Part shown: positions 1 to 5,236 of the stretch, piece by piece
How the letters are laid out: the number at the start of each line of letters is the position of its first letter
How positions within the stretch are numbered: the first letter of the stretch is position 1
Assembly: GCA_015521095.1 (NCBI GenBank)
Contig: WAOU01000065.1
Coordinates: forward strand, 1 to 7,417
Source of the DNA: Desulfurococcales archaeon
GTDB taxonomy: Archaea > Thermoproteota > Thermoprotei_A > Sulfolobales > Acidilobaceae
Direction of reading: 5' to 3'
Length of the DNA: 7,417 bases
Made by a program: the position numbers and the translations under genes
Notes under the pieces: generated by a model
Told to the model about the DNA's origin: nothing
What the model saw: only the letters and a program-made list of their open reading frames with translations
The model's database searches: none

Positions 1-1039
1 AGAAGCCGAAGAGGCCTGAGAGGCCTTCTCCGATGTCGACGTCGGCCTCCTTCTCCTCTTCTTCCTCTTTCTTCTCCTCAGCAGCCTCAGACTCCGCAGC
101 CTCAGCAGCAGGAGCCGCAGCAGGAGCAGCTACTGGTACCTCTTCTATTCCTAGTTCTTTTGCTTTATCGCCTAGTGCCATTATTATTGCTAGTTCCTCG
201 CTTACCGCTCTTCTCAGAGCGTATTCTGCAACGTCTGGTGTTAGGAATCCTGTTTCGCCTACTACTGCTGCGATTATTCTCTCAGCGTTTGCAAGGGCTG
301 CTTCGACTGCTTCTGGGACTGGCATGAATACTATCTCTGTTGCTAGGCCGATCGCTTCTAGTGCGGCAAGTGCGATATCCTGTTTGACTTGTTCTAGGTC
401 GACTATGAGTTCTTCTCTTGGAATTATTACGCCATTGTCTATAGCCGCTATCAGACTGATTCCGATCTCGAAGGGCATTATTCCAAGCTGTTGTAGGAGT
501 CCTGCTAGATCGCTTGAGATCACGTCGCCCGGTTTTGCTACTACTGTGTCCTTCTTTACGTATACTGTTCCTTTCCTTATCTCGTACGGGATCCTTAGCT
601 TTCCGAACACGCTTAGCATCGGGCCAGGCGTGATTCCTGTGTCTCCCTCCGGTATCACTATTTCTTTGTCTGCTACTTGGCCTGGCTTCGCCGGTATCGG
701 TACTTTTTCTGACTCTATGAGTCTAGCCATCTTGAACGGGTTCATGTCTGTGAAGAGAACCATTGGACTACCCTTGATTATTTCTTCTAGTTTCTCTCTA
801 GGTAGTCCTGCTCGTTCAGCGGCAAGTAGTATCAGGTTCTTCTTGGCTACCTTGAAGACTATTTGTTTCCTGAACTTCTTGCGTATCAGCTGTAGCTGTT
901 TGGTCGGCATCCCTGTTAGATCAGCAATTCCCACCACAGGATACTTCTTGAATAACTCTTCTAGCTCTGCTACTACTTTCTTTTTCCAGGCCGGAATCTC
1001 CCTCTCCTTTCTCGCATGAAGCGTCTCCATAGACATCAT
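1..1039 (-). CDS. rpl10: Large ribosomal subunit protein uL10 (archaeal P0), 3' end cut by window edge
   Basis: This is the ribosomal stalk base, which binds 23S rRNA next to uL11 and carries the L12/P1 dimers that recruit translation factors. About 346 codons are visible. The N-terminal rRNA-binding domain runs roughly to residue 110 and includes VGIADLTGMPTKQLQ. The archaeal/eukaryotic insertion and the helical spine follow. Last comes an Ala/Pro hinge and an acidic Glu/Lys-rich tail that reads GLSGLFGF at the left edge, the conserved factor-binding tip of P0. The protein therefore looks almost complete, but no stop codon is visible. The start is ATG at 1039, with GGAGGTGA at 1050-1043 just upstream. 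The N-terminus reads MMSM, so ATG at 1036 or 1030 is also possible. The gene lies 14 nt after the rpl1 stop and is presumably co-transcribed with it; rpl12 would be expected next, outside the window. Confidence 0.96.
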   Translation of the reverse strand, partial: MMSMETLHARKEREIPAWKKKVVAELEELFKKYPVVGIADLTGMPTKQLQLIRKKFRKQIVFKVAKKNLILLAAERAGLPREKLEEIIKGSPMVLFTDMNPFKMARLIESEKVPIPAKPGQVADKEIVIPEGDTGITPGPMLSVFGKLRIPYEIRKGTVYVKKDTVVAKPGDVISSDLAGLLQQLGIMPFEIGISLIAAIDNGVIIPREELIVDLEQVKQDIALAALEAIGLATEIVFMPVPEAVEAALANAERIIAAVVGETGFLTPDVAEYALRRAVSEELAIIMALGDKAKELGIEEVPVAAPAAAPAAEAAESEAAEEKKEEEEEKEADVDIGEGLSGLFGF

Positions 1040-1053
1040 AGCTCACCTCCTTA

Positions 1054-1698
1054 CTAGAACAGTACCTGTACTGGTGGTCCCATTGTTTTCTTGACGTAGA
1101 TCTTTGCTATCTTGCCCTGGCCTAGCTTGTTCTCAATAGCATTGATTACTGCTATAATGTTCTCAGCTATGTCTTCTGGAGCCATATCCTCGTCTCCCAC
1201 TTTTACCATGACCTGTGGCTGGTTTCTTATTCTTACATTAACACTTCTCCTGAACCTCTCTACTATGTCTTCTATGTTCGCGTTGGGTGGTATCGGTGTA
1301 GGTGCCTTGCCTCTGGGTCCAAGAGCAGGTCCAAGTATTCCTCCCACTACACCCATTAGGGGTGCCTGGACCAGGACCCAGTAACATCGTTTCGCAATCT
1401 TCTTGGCGGCTTTCCTGTTTCCTCTGAGTTCCTGTATCTGCTGCCTGTTGAATACTTCTACTCCTTCGATGTTCTTTGCCCTTAGCTCCATGTCTCCTTC
1501 CGCAACTACGCATACTTTAGCGATCTTGTTGGGCTTCTTTGGGAGAACTACTATTTCTCTTAGACGCGAGGAGGGACTTTTGAGGTCTACATCCTTTAGG
1601 ACTACTATTAGATCGACTGTTTCCTTGAACTTCCTCTTTTTCGCGATTTTTAGAGCGAATCTAACTGCTTCTACTATCTCGTTCTTGTCTACTGGCAA
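1054..1698 (-). CDS. rpl1: Large ribosomal subunit protein uL1
   Basis: uL1 binds the mobile L1 stalk of 23S rRNA, takes part in release of E-site tRNA, and in several archaea represses translation of its own mRNA. The 214 residues match the usual archaeal length. The family signature GPALGPRGKAPTPIPPN lies at residues 122-138. Domain I is formed by the N- and C-terminal parts (ending KKTMGPPVQVLF), and domain II lies at about 66-155. The start is TTG at 1698: the codon two before it is an in-frame TAG, and the N-terminus MPVDKNEIVEAV aligns with archaeal uL1 proteins. GGAGG at 1715-1711 lies 12 nt upstream, and a second AGGAG directly abuts the TTG, so the ribosome-binding region is atypical. 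The stop TAG is followed at once by a second stop, TAA. The leader contains two palindromic elements, described separately. Confidence 0.97.
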   Translation of the reverse strand: MPVDKNEIVEAVRFALKIAKKRKFKETVDLIVVLKDVDLKSPSSRLREIVVLPKKPNKIAKVCVVAEGDMELRAKNIEGVEVFNRQQIQELRGNRKAAKKIAKRCYWVLVQAPLMGVVGGILGPALGPRGKAPTPIPPNANIEDIVERFRRSVNVRIRNQPQVMVKVGDEDMAPEDIAENIIAVINAIENKLGQGKIAKIYVKKTMGPPVQVLF

Positions 1699-1710
1699 CT
1701 CCTATTCACA

Positions 1711-1715
1711 CCTCC
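1711..1715 (-). promoter_or_regulatory. Shine-Dalgarno site of rpl1 (long spacing, TTG start)
   Basis: GGAGG reads on the minus strand 12 nt before the TTG at 1698, and AGGAG directly abuts the TTG. The only nearby GTG (1709-1707) is in another frame and soon reaches a stop. The long spacing and weak start codon suggest moderate initiation strength, or an initiation region open to translational control. Confidence 0.5.
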
Positions 1716-1719
1716 TGTC

Positions 1720-1733
1720 GGGCCTATAGGCCC
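1720..1733. repeat. Perfect 14-nt palindrome in the rpl1 leader
   Basis: GGGCCTATAGGCCC is identical to its reverse complement. It lies 22 nt upstream of the rpl1 TTG start and just before its Shine-Dalgarno site. In RNA it would form a 5-bp GGGCC/GGCCC stem with a UAUA loop. In DNA it falls about 26 bp from the TATA-like box in the loop of the neighbouring inverted repeat, near the expected transcription start, where archaeal repressors often bind. The palindrome is read directly from the sequence; any function is inference. Confidence 0.6.
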
Positions 1734-1735
1734 TG

Positions 1736-1775
1736 CTCCCCAGAAGAAGCGCCTTTATACACTTCTTCTGGGGAG
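1736..1775. repeat. Perfect 14-bp inverted repeat with 12-nt loop in the rpl11-rpl1 spacer
   Basis: The left arm CTCCCCAGAAGAAG (1736-1749) and right arm CTTCTTCTGGGGAG (1762-1775) are exact reverse complements separated by 12 nt. The loop holds TATAAA on the minus strand (1759-1754). In the rpl1 transcript the element could fold into a strong hairpin; as DNA it flanks a candidate TATA box symmetrically. No U-run follows it in the direction of transcription, so it does not resemble an intrinsic terminator. No flanking direct repeats were seen that would mark a transposition. Confidence 0.75.
1754..1759 (-). promoter_or_regulatory. Candidate TATA box for rpl1-rpl10
   Basis: TATAAA reads on the minus strand within the loop of the 14-bp inverted repeat. 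A start 25-27 bp downstream would fall near 1730, leaving a leader of about 30 nt that includes the GGAGG of rpl1. This would give rpl1-rpl10 a promoter separate from rpl11. It rests on motif and spacing only. Confidence 0.4.
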
Positions 1776-1803
1776 TCGATTCATCAATCAACATTTCACG
1801 GCT

Positions 1804-1810
1804 AAAAAAA
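1804..1810 (-). terminator. Oligo-T tract directly after rpl11
   Basis: One base after the rpl11 TAA stop the coding strand carries seven consecutive T residues. Archaeal RNA polymerase commonly terminates at U-rich tracts without a hairpin, so some rpl11 transcripts may end here. A seven-base run is modest, and read-through into rpl1 is possible. Confidence 0.4.
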
Positions 1811-1811
1811 C

Positions 1812-2324
1812 TTAATCCTCTTTTTCCCATTCTTCCTCGTATTTTGCTAGGAGGGCGTCGTATACTCCCTCCTCTATCTCCTGGGTGACTATTTTTGGAT
1901 CCTTGCCGTTAACCGTTATACCTATCGACCTGGCGCTGCCGAGTATTGTTTTAACTGCTGCCTTGAGAGTCTTTGATAGTAGTTGTGGCTTCTTTTGTAG
2001 TGTTATCTCTATTATTTTTTCGAGCGGGAGATCGCCTATCTTATTGTGCATTGGGTCTCCTGGTGGCTCCTTTGCTCCTACTGCTTTGAGTAGTAGTGCT
2101 GTGGTTGTCGGGATTCCTACCTCTATCCTGTATTTCTTGGTTTTTGTATCGATGATTATGTTTACGGGTATAGTCATTCCCTCGAATTGTTTTGTTTTCT
2201 CGTTTATTTCGTCTATCACTTGTTTCACGTTTAGGCCTAGTTGTGAGAGCATAGGGCCTAGTGGTGGCCCTGGTCTAGCCTTTCCGCCTTCTATCTGGAC
2301 CTTTACTACCTTTTCTTGAGGCAT
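1812..2324 (-). CDS. rpl11: Large ribosomal subunit protein uL11
   Basis: uL11 forms the GTPase-associated centre with uL10 and the thiostrepton-loop region of 23S rRNA. The protein has 170 residues, a normal archaeal length. The N-terminal domain shows [19 protein letters not shown] near residues 12-30, with the Pro-rich linker typical of the family. The C-terminal rRNA-binding domain includes [19 protein letters not shown] near 123-141. The open frame extends 44 codons further upstream. ATG at 2324 is chosen because the family begins at [19 protein letters not shown] lies 8 nt upstream (2337-2333), and the extension would run into the divergent gene. It heads the rpl11-rpl1-rpl10 set but is separated from nusG by the reversed HTH-PRTase gene, so it needs its own promoter. 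Confidence 0.97.
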   Translation of the reverse strand: MPQEKVVKVQIEGGKARPGPPLGPMLSQLGLNVKQVIDEINEKTKQFEGMTIPVNIIIDTKTKKYRIEVGIPTTTALLLKAVGAKEPPGDPMHNKIGDLPLEKIIEITLQKKPQLLSKTLKAAVKTILGSARSIGITVNGKDPKIVTQEIEEGVYDALLAKYEEEWEKED

Positions 2325-2362
2325 CTCTATTACCTCCCCAACCTTCCACTGATGCTTTAAGG

Positions 2363-2370
2363 ATTTTAAT
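2363..2370 (-). promoter_or_regulatory. Candidate TATA box for rpl11
   Basis: ATTAAAAT reads on the minus strand. A start about 26 bp downstream (near 2340) would give a 15-nt leader that just includes the GGAGG of rpl11. A second AT-rich motif, CTTAAAG (about 2360-2354), is too close to keep that site in the mRNA. On the plus strand the same AT patch could also serve the divergent gene. Confidence 0.4.
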
Positions 2371-2406
2371 ACTCTATCGAGTCTGGAGAGACACGGAGCC
2401 CGCGTC

Positions 2407-2418
2407 ATAATAGTTATC
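2407..2418 (+). promoter_or_regulatory. Candidate promoter element of the HTH-PRTase gene
   Basis: ATAATAGTTATC is centred about 27 bp before the ATG at 2439, which fits a TATA-type element for a nearly leaderless transcript. However, GAGG at 2425-2428, 10 nt before the ATG, would suit a longer leader driven by the AT patch at 2356-2371. The two options cannot be separated by eye. The same 12-mer recurs at 6736-6747. Confidence 0.3.
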
Positions 2419-2438
2419 AAGTTTGAGGAAGGAAAGCT

Positions 2439-3152
2439 ATGAAGAGACTCACTCAACAGGACAGGCTACGTATACGTCTACATGCGGTTGCTATGCTTAG
2501 ATACGCAAAGAAATATGCAAAGTACAATTATCTATCGGAACACCTCGATATAGATCCCAGCCTTCTGGCAAGGTATGTTAGTGGATTAGTTGTTCCAAGC
2601 TATGAACAGTCACTCAAGATAATCAGCGTGTTAGAGAAGCTAATGCCTCTCGATAAAATAATACTCAGGGAAATTGAAAAACACCACGGATACATCGATT
2701 TAACAGGACTATTATCTGATCCTTCGTTTCTCAGAGTAGTAGCTTTTAAGCTAGCTTCACATTTCAAAGATGATAAGCCCACGGCTGTACTCGTACCTGA
2801 GACAAGCGGTATATCATTAGCATCATTCATAGCCGAAGAGTTCCCAGTAAAAATAATCGTTGCAAGGAGGAGGAAAGATAATCCCCTTGAGGACTATTAT
2901 GAAGAGCACTTAATTCTGCCCCCGAATGTTAGGAGAATATTCTATATTAGGCGCAGGAGCTTATCGAGCCGAGACAGAGTCTTGATAGTAGATGATATTG
3001 TGCATACAGGTCTCACATTGTACGTATTGAAGAAATTGATCTCTAGGATAGATGCAAAACTTGTTGGCGTCGCATCTATAGTTGTTCATGGAACAGAGTG
3101 GAGGAAGAGGCTTGGAGACTCTATAAAAATAAAGTCTATAGTATCACTCTGA
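2439..3152 (+). CDS. HTH-phosphoribosyltransferase-fold protein (PyrE-like/GfcR-like putative transcriptional regulator)
   Basis: This 237-residue protein has two parts. The N-terminal segment (about 25-66) looks like a helix-turn-helix, with [18 protein letters not shown] at 32-49. The rest (about 84-235) is a type I phosphoribosyltransferase fold with [14 protein letters not shown] at 117-130 and the PRPP-binding loop [13 protein letters not shown] at 181-193, including the paired Asp. Such fusions are known in archaea (the PyrE2/GfcR group) and resemble bacterial PurR in logic, where the PRTase fold senses PRPP or a nucleotide instead of acting as an enzyme. A regulatory role is inferred; a catalytic role in nucleobase salvage is not excluded, as the PRPP loop looks intact. 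It is divergent from rpl11, and its last 9 bp overlap the end of nusG. It sits in the middle of what is normally a continuous secE-nusG-rpl11-rpl1-rpl10 cluster. Lys/Arg-rich stretches (ARRRKD, IRRRS) lie between the two PRTase motifs. Confidence 0.85.
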   Translation: MKRLTQQDRLRIRLHAVAMLRYAKKYAKYNYLSEHLDIDPSLLARYVSGLVVPSYEQSLKIISVLEKLMPLDKIILREIEKHHGYIDLTGLLSDPSFLRVVAFKLASHFKDDKPTAVLVPETSGISLASFIAEEFPVKIIVARRRKDNPLEDYYEEHLILPPNVRRIFYIRRRSLSSRDRVLIVDDIVHTGLTLYVLKKLISRIDAKLVGVASIVVHGTEWRKRLGDSIKIKSIVSL

Positions 3153-3617
3153 TTCTGCTAGTTTTACTTGTTCGATAGGCACGGTTATTACCATATGGAA
3201 CTCTGACTCGAGTAGGACTAAATCGACTTCTCCCCTTGACTCATATACTTCGACTACTCTACCGCGCATTCCCTTGAACGGGCCCCCTATAATCTCTACT
3301 ATTTGGTTGCGCTTGAGCTCCGGTATCTCTACTACTGGTCTTGCGAGCTTCACTACTTCCTCTGGCTTCATTAGTAGTGGTCTCCTCCGTTTGACATTCC
3401 TTACTCCTCGTATAAGATCGTATAGATCTCCGGGGTTGCCTAGTTCGACTATTACATAGCCTTTCATGCCAGCTGGTACCACTATGCTTCTCACGTCTAG
3501 GCCCATTACTTGGGTTCTTTCCGCGAATACCATTGCTACTTTGAGCTCAGTGCTACCGGTGACTGGGATTGCGTAGAATCTCGTCTTTATATTGTATTGG
3601 TGCTGTTCCTCGCTCAT
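3144..3617 (-). CDS. spt5: Transcription elongation factor Spt5/NusG, archaeal type
   Basis: The protein binds the RNA polymerase clamp as the Spt4-Spt5 complex, raising processivity and linking transcription to translation. It has 157 residues, normal for archaeal Spt5. The NGN domain spans about 12-92 (RFYAIPVTGSTELKVAMVF, then GYVIVELG). The KOW domain spans about 103-130 (RNQIVEIIGGPFKGMRGRVV). ATG at 3617 is preceded by GGTGG at 3628-3624 with 6-nt spacing. It is the last gene of the Mut7-C/AMMECR1/secE/nusG run, 12 nt after secE. Its stop lies inside the end of the convergent HTH-PRTase gene. A T-rich stretch on its coding strand (3134-3121), within that neighbour, may help termination. 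Confidence 0.96.
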   Translation of the reverse strand: MSEEQHQYNIKTRFYAIPVTGSTELKVAMVFAERTQVMGLDVRSIVVPAGMKGYVIVELGNPGDLYDLIRGVRNVKRRRPLLMKPEEVVKLARPVVEIPELKRNQIVEIIGGPFKGMRGRVVEVYESRGEVDLVLLESEFHMVITVPIEQVKLAESE

Positions 3618-3629
3618 AGGAAACCACCG

Positions 3630-3806
3630 TTATGTTGTGAGAAGAACGTATACGAGGTGTATTATGTATGCTATTCCACCCACAAGTGTGAATCCTATAA
3701 AGTTAAGCTTTGTTAATAGGTTGAATTCCTCTTCATCAGGTCTTCTGGCGAGGATCAGTATCCTCCTCCATGCCGTGATATATTCCTTGAACTTTGATAC
3801 TACCAT
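3630..3806 (-). CDS. secE: Preprotein translocase subunit SecE (Sec61 gamma)
   Basis: This small subunit clamps the two halves of the SecY channel in the cytoplasmic membrane. The 58-residue product is typical of archaeal Sec61 gamma. An amphipathic basic N-terminal helix (FKEYITAWRRILILARRP, about 6-23) is followed by DEEEFNLLTKLN and one transmembrane helix (about 34-56, FIGFTLVGGIAYIIHLVYVLL). The frame is open 15 codons further up to 3851, but ATG at 3806 is preferred. GGTGA (3818-3814) lies 7 nt before it, the product then fits the family length, and the longer form would overlap the upstream gene. It lies 25 nt after the AMMECR1 stop and 12 nt before nusG, the classic secE-nusG pairing. 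Confidence 0.93.
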   Translation of the reverse strand: MVVSKFKEYITAWRRILILARRPDEEEFNLLTKLNFIGFTLVGGIAYIIHLVYVLLTT

Positions 3807-3813
3807 TCCCTGT

Positions 3814-3818
3814 TCACC
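3814..3818 (-). promoter_or_regulatory. Shine-Dalgarno site that fixes the secE start
   Basis: GGTGA reads on the minus strand 7 nt before the internal ATG at 3806. It favours the 58-residue SecE over the 73-residue open frame. Confidence 0.6.
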
Positions 3819-3831
3819 GGATTCCTGGTAT

Positions 3832-4530
3832 TTATTCGAACTCTTCCACATTTATACCTGCACTTTCCAGTTTTTTAACGTATTCTTTTGTCATATCTCT
3901 GGGCTCGATGGGCCCACGCGGATATTTTTCCCGCCAGACTCTAGCCCTAAACCTATAGACCTTTATCTCGGGCTTGAGCCAGCAGTCAGGCCAGAGGCCC
4001 GCCTTAATACAGGTCTGTGACAGGAATGTTTGTTTATCCCACACATATTCGACTGGAACTACTGGAAGTAGAAGTCCTTTAGCAACTCCAGCGTCAACTA
4101 TTAGACCGTCTCTGCCTATCTTAACGTTGGATATACGTTCCTCCGGAGTATCGCCTAAATACTCGAACTCTGAGAGAACGGATACCTCAAAAGTGACCTG
4201 GTCCAGCTCGTGTTCTTCCATAGGGGGAAAACGTGGATCAGAAAATGCGCTCTCCAGAGCCACTTCAATCACAGTATCTATTAGGCTCTTTACCGGCGCT
4301 GTAGAACCAATGCATCCTCTTAGTTCTCTTTTCTCATCTCCATAGTAGGTTTCTATAGTTACGAACGCCATGCCCGGCCTGTATAGTTTGGCGGAGACAT
4401 CTTGAGGAGTGGGCATACGTCTTCTATACGTGAAATAATACTCTATGCTTCTTCGAGCTAACCTAACTAGATACTCTCCCTCTTTATCTGTGACCTCTTC
4501 TGGGTCTACGGGTCGGGCGTTTCCTTGCAT
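3832..4530 (-). CDS. AMMECR1-domain protein
   Basis: This is a 232-residue member of the AMMECR1 family, conserved from archaea to humans and of uncertain biochemical role. The hallmark LRGCIG is at residues 70-75. It is followed by SDPRFPPM at 97-104, LDQVTFEVSVLS near 109-120, GLLLPVVPVEYVWD near 152-165 and the Cys-containing segment QTCIKAGLWPDCW near 172-184. Together these cover the full domain. The start ATG at 4530 has GAGGT about 8 nt upstream and is the only good start before the domain. It lies 47 bp inside the end of the upstream Mut7-C gene in another frame, so the two are probably translationally coupled. The next gene, secE, begins 25 nt after its stop. The operon hints at a housekeeping role, but no specific reaction can be assigned. 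Confidence 0.93.
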   Translation of the reverse strand: MQGNARPVDPEEVTDKEGEYLVRLARRSIEYYFTYRRRMPTPQDVSAKLYRPGMAFVTIETYYGDEKRELRGCIGSTAPVKSLIDTVIEVALESAFSDPRFPPMEEHELDQVTFEVSVLSEFEYLGDTPEERISNVKIGRDGLIVDAGVAKGLLLPVVPVEYVWDKQTFLSQTCIKAGLWPDCWLKPEIKVYRFRARVWREKYPRGPIEPRDMTKEYVKKLESAGINVEEFE

Positions 4531-5062
4531 ACTTCATTACCTCTGCCAATTCCAATGCTTCGCTAATTATGCGTCTGATGTTCTTCCAGTGGCCTCCTTC
4601 CCAATATACCCTGCCGCATCTAGGACAAATATAGAAAACGTCGTAGGCTTCGAGAGCTTTTGGAGGCACCCGATCCTTTACTTTTTCCTTGTCCCTCACC
4701 TTTATCAATGGGCTATTGCACTCGGAGCATCTGCTCTTAGAGGGATCAGCTACTAGGCGTAGTCCTAATGCTACAACGAGTTCTGCTAGTCTTTCAGCTA
4801 TATCGTGAGAAGAAATGTATACTGCTCTTAATCCTTTCTTTCTAGCTCGAATGAAAAGTCCTCTGTCACGTGTAAGTATTATCCTTCCCGTTTTCTCAGC
4901 TATATTGACTATTTGTCTATCGGAGTATGTCTTAGAATATAGAGTATCGTATCCCAGTATTCGAAGCCATCGGGCTACCTCGCCTAGCATTGTATCTGCT
5001 ATGAATCTCGGCTGTGTGATTCTATATCTACTCTGCCTGTCTTTTCTATTATCCTTGTCCAT
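4484..5062 (-). CDS. Mut7-C RNase-domain protein with zinc ribbon
   Basis: This 192-residue protein matches the Mut7-C family, a PIN-like nuclease domain followed by a zinc ribbon. The N-terminal motif RFIADTMLGEVARWLRILGYDT (19-40) supplies the first acidic residue, Asp23. SDRQI (47-51) and LTRDRGL (63-69) supply further acidic positions. Cys112-x2-Cys115 and Cys146-x2-Cys149 form the zinc ribbon, ending RVYWEGGHW. RNA cleavage is predicted from the family; the substrate is unknown. The last 13 residues are very basic (RKRPTRRPRRGHR) and are encoded largely in the overlap with the AMMECR1 gene. ATG at 5062 is used because the next Met lies after the catalytic Asp. GAGGAGG lies about 12 nt upstream and AAGG directly before the start. 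It is the first gene of the apparent operon. Confidence 0.9.
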   Translation of the reverse strand: MDKDNRKDRQSRYRITQPRFIADTMLGEVARWLRILGYDTLYSKTYSDRQIVNIAEKTGRIILTRDRGLFIRARKKGLRAVYISSHDIAERLAELVVALGLRLVADPSKSRCSECNSPLIKVRDKEKVKDRVPPKALEAYDVFYICPRCGRVYWEGGHWKNIRRIISEALELAEVMKYARKRPTRRPRRGHR

Positions 5063-5128
5063 CCTTATCAGTATCCTCCTCGATTTTTCATTTCAACGTC
5101 CAGGCCCGGCCACTTGGTTGTCGCAAAC

Positions 5129-5134
5129 TTTTAT
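5129..5134 (-). promoter_or_regulatory. Candidate TATA box for the Mut7-C/AMMECR1/secE/nusG operon
   Basis: ATAAAA reads on the minus strand (context GGATAAAAGTT). A start about 27 bp downstream near 5105 would give a leader of some 40 nt carrying the GAGGAGG site. This is motif and spacing only. No small gene or RNA was recognised in the 174-bp gap from 5063 to 5236. Confidence 0.35.
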
Positions 5135-5236
5135 CCTATCTAGATACGGCGAACGATATCTTGAATAAAATATTATGTTTACCGTGAAGCGATAAAGATT
5201 ATAGAGGCCGGGAAAACACTATGATACTAACCCCGG

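Noticed and set aside
33..1019. Plus-strand open frame of 328 codons, Ser-rich.
   Set aside because: It is the antisense shadow of rpl10. The minus strand encodes a clear uL10 with the P0 tail, and the Ser/Ala/Leu-rich plus-strand product has no family features.
1736..1775. The 40-bp inverted repeat as a miniature transposable element.
   Set aside because: No target-site duplication was seen at its ends, there is no second copy in the window, and the TATA-centred position suggests a regulatory role.
2325..2456. 44-codon N-terminal extension of uL11.
   Set aside because: The family starts at [10 protein letters not shown], a well-spaced GGAGG precedes ATG 2324, and the extension would overlap the start of the divergent gene.
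3807..3851. 15-codon N-terminal extension of SecE.
   Set aside because: ATG 3806 has GGTGA at 7-nt spacing and gives the usual 58-residue protein; the extension overlaps the AMMECR1 coding end.
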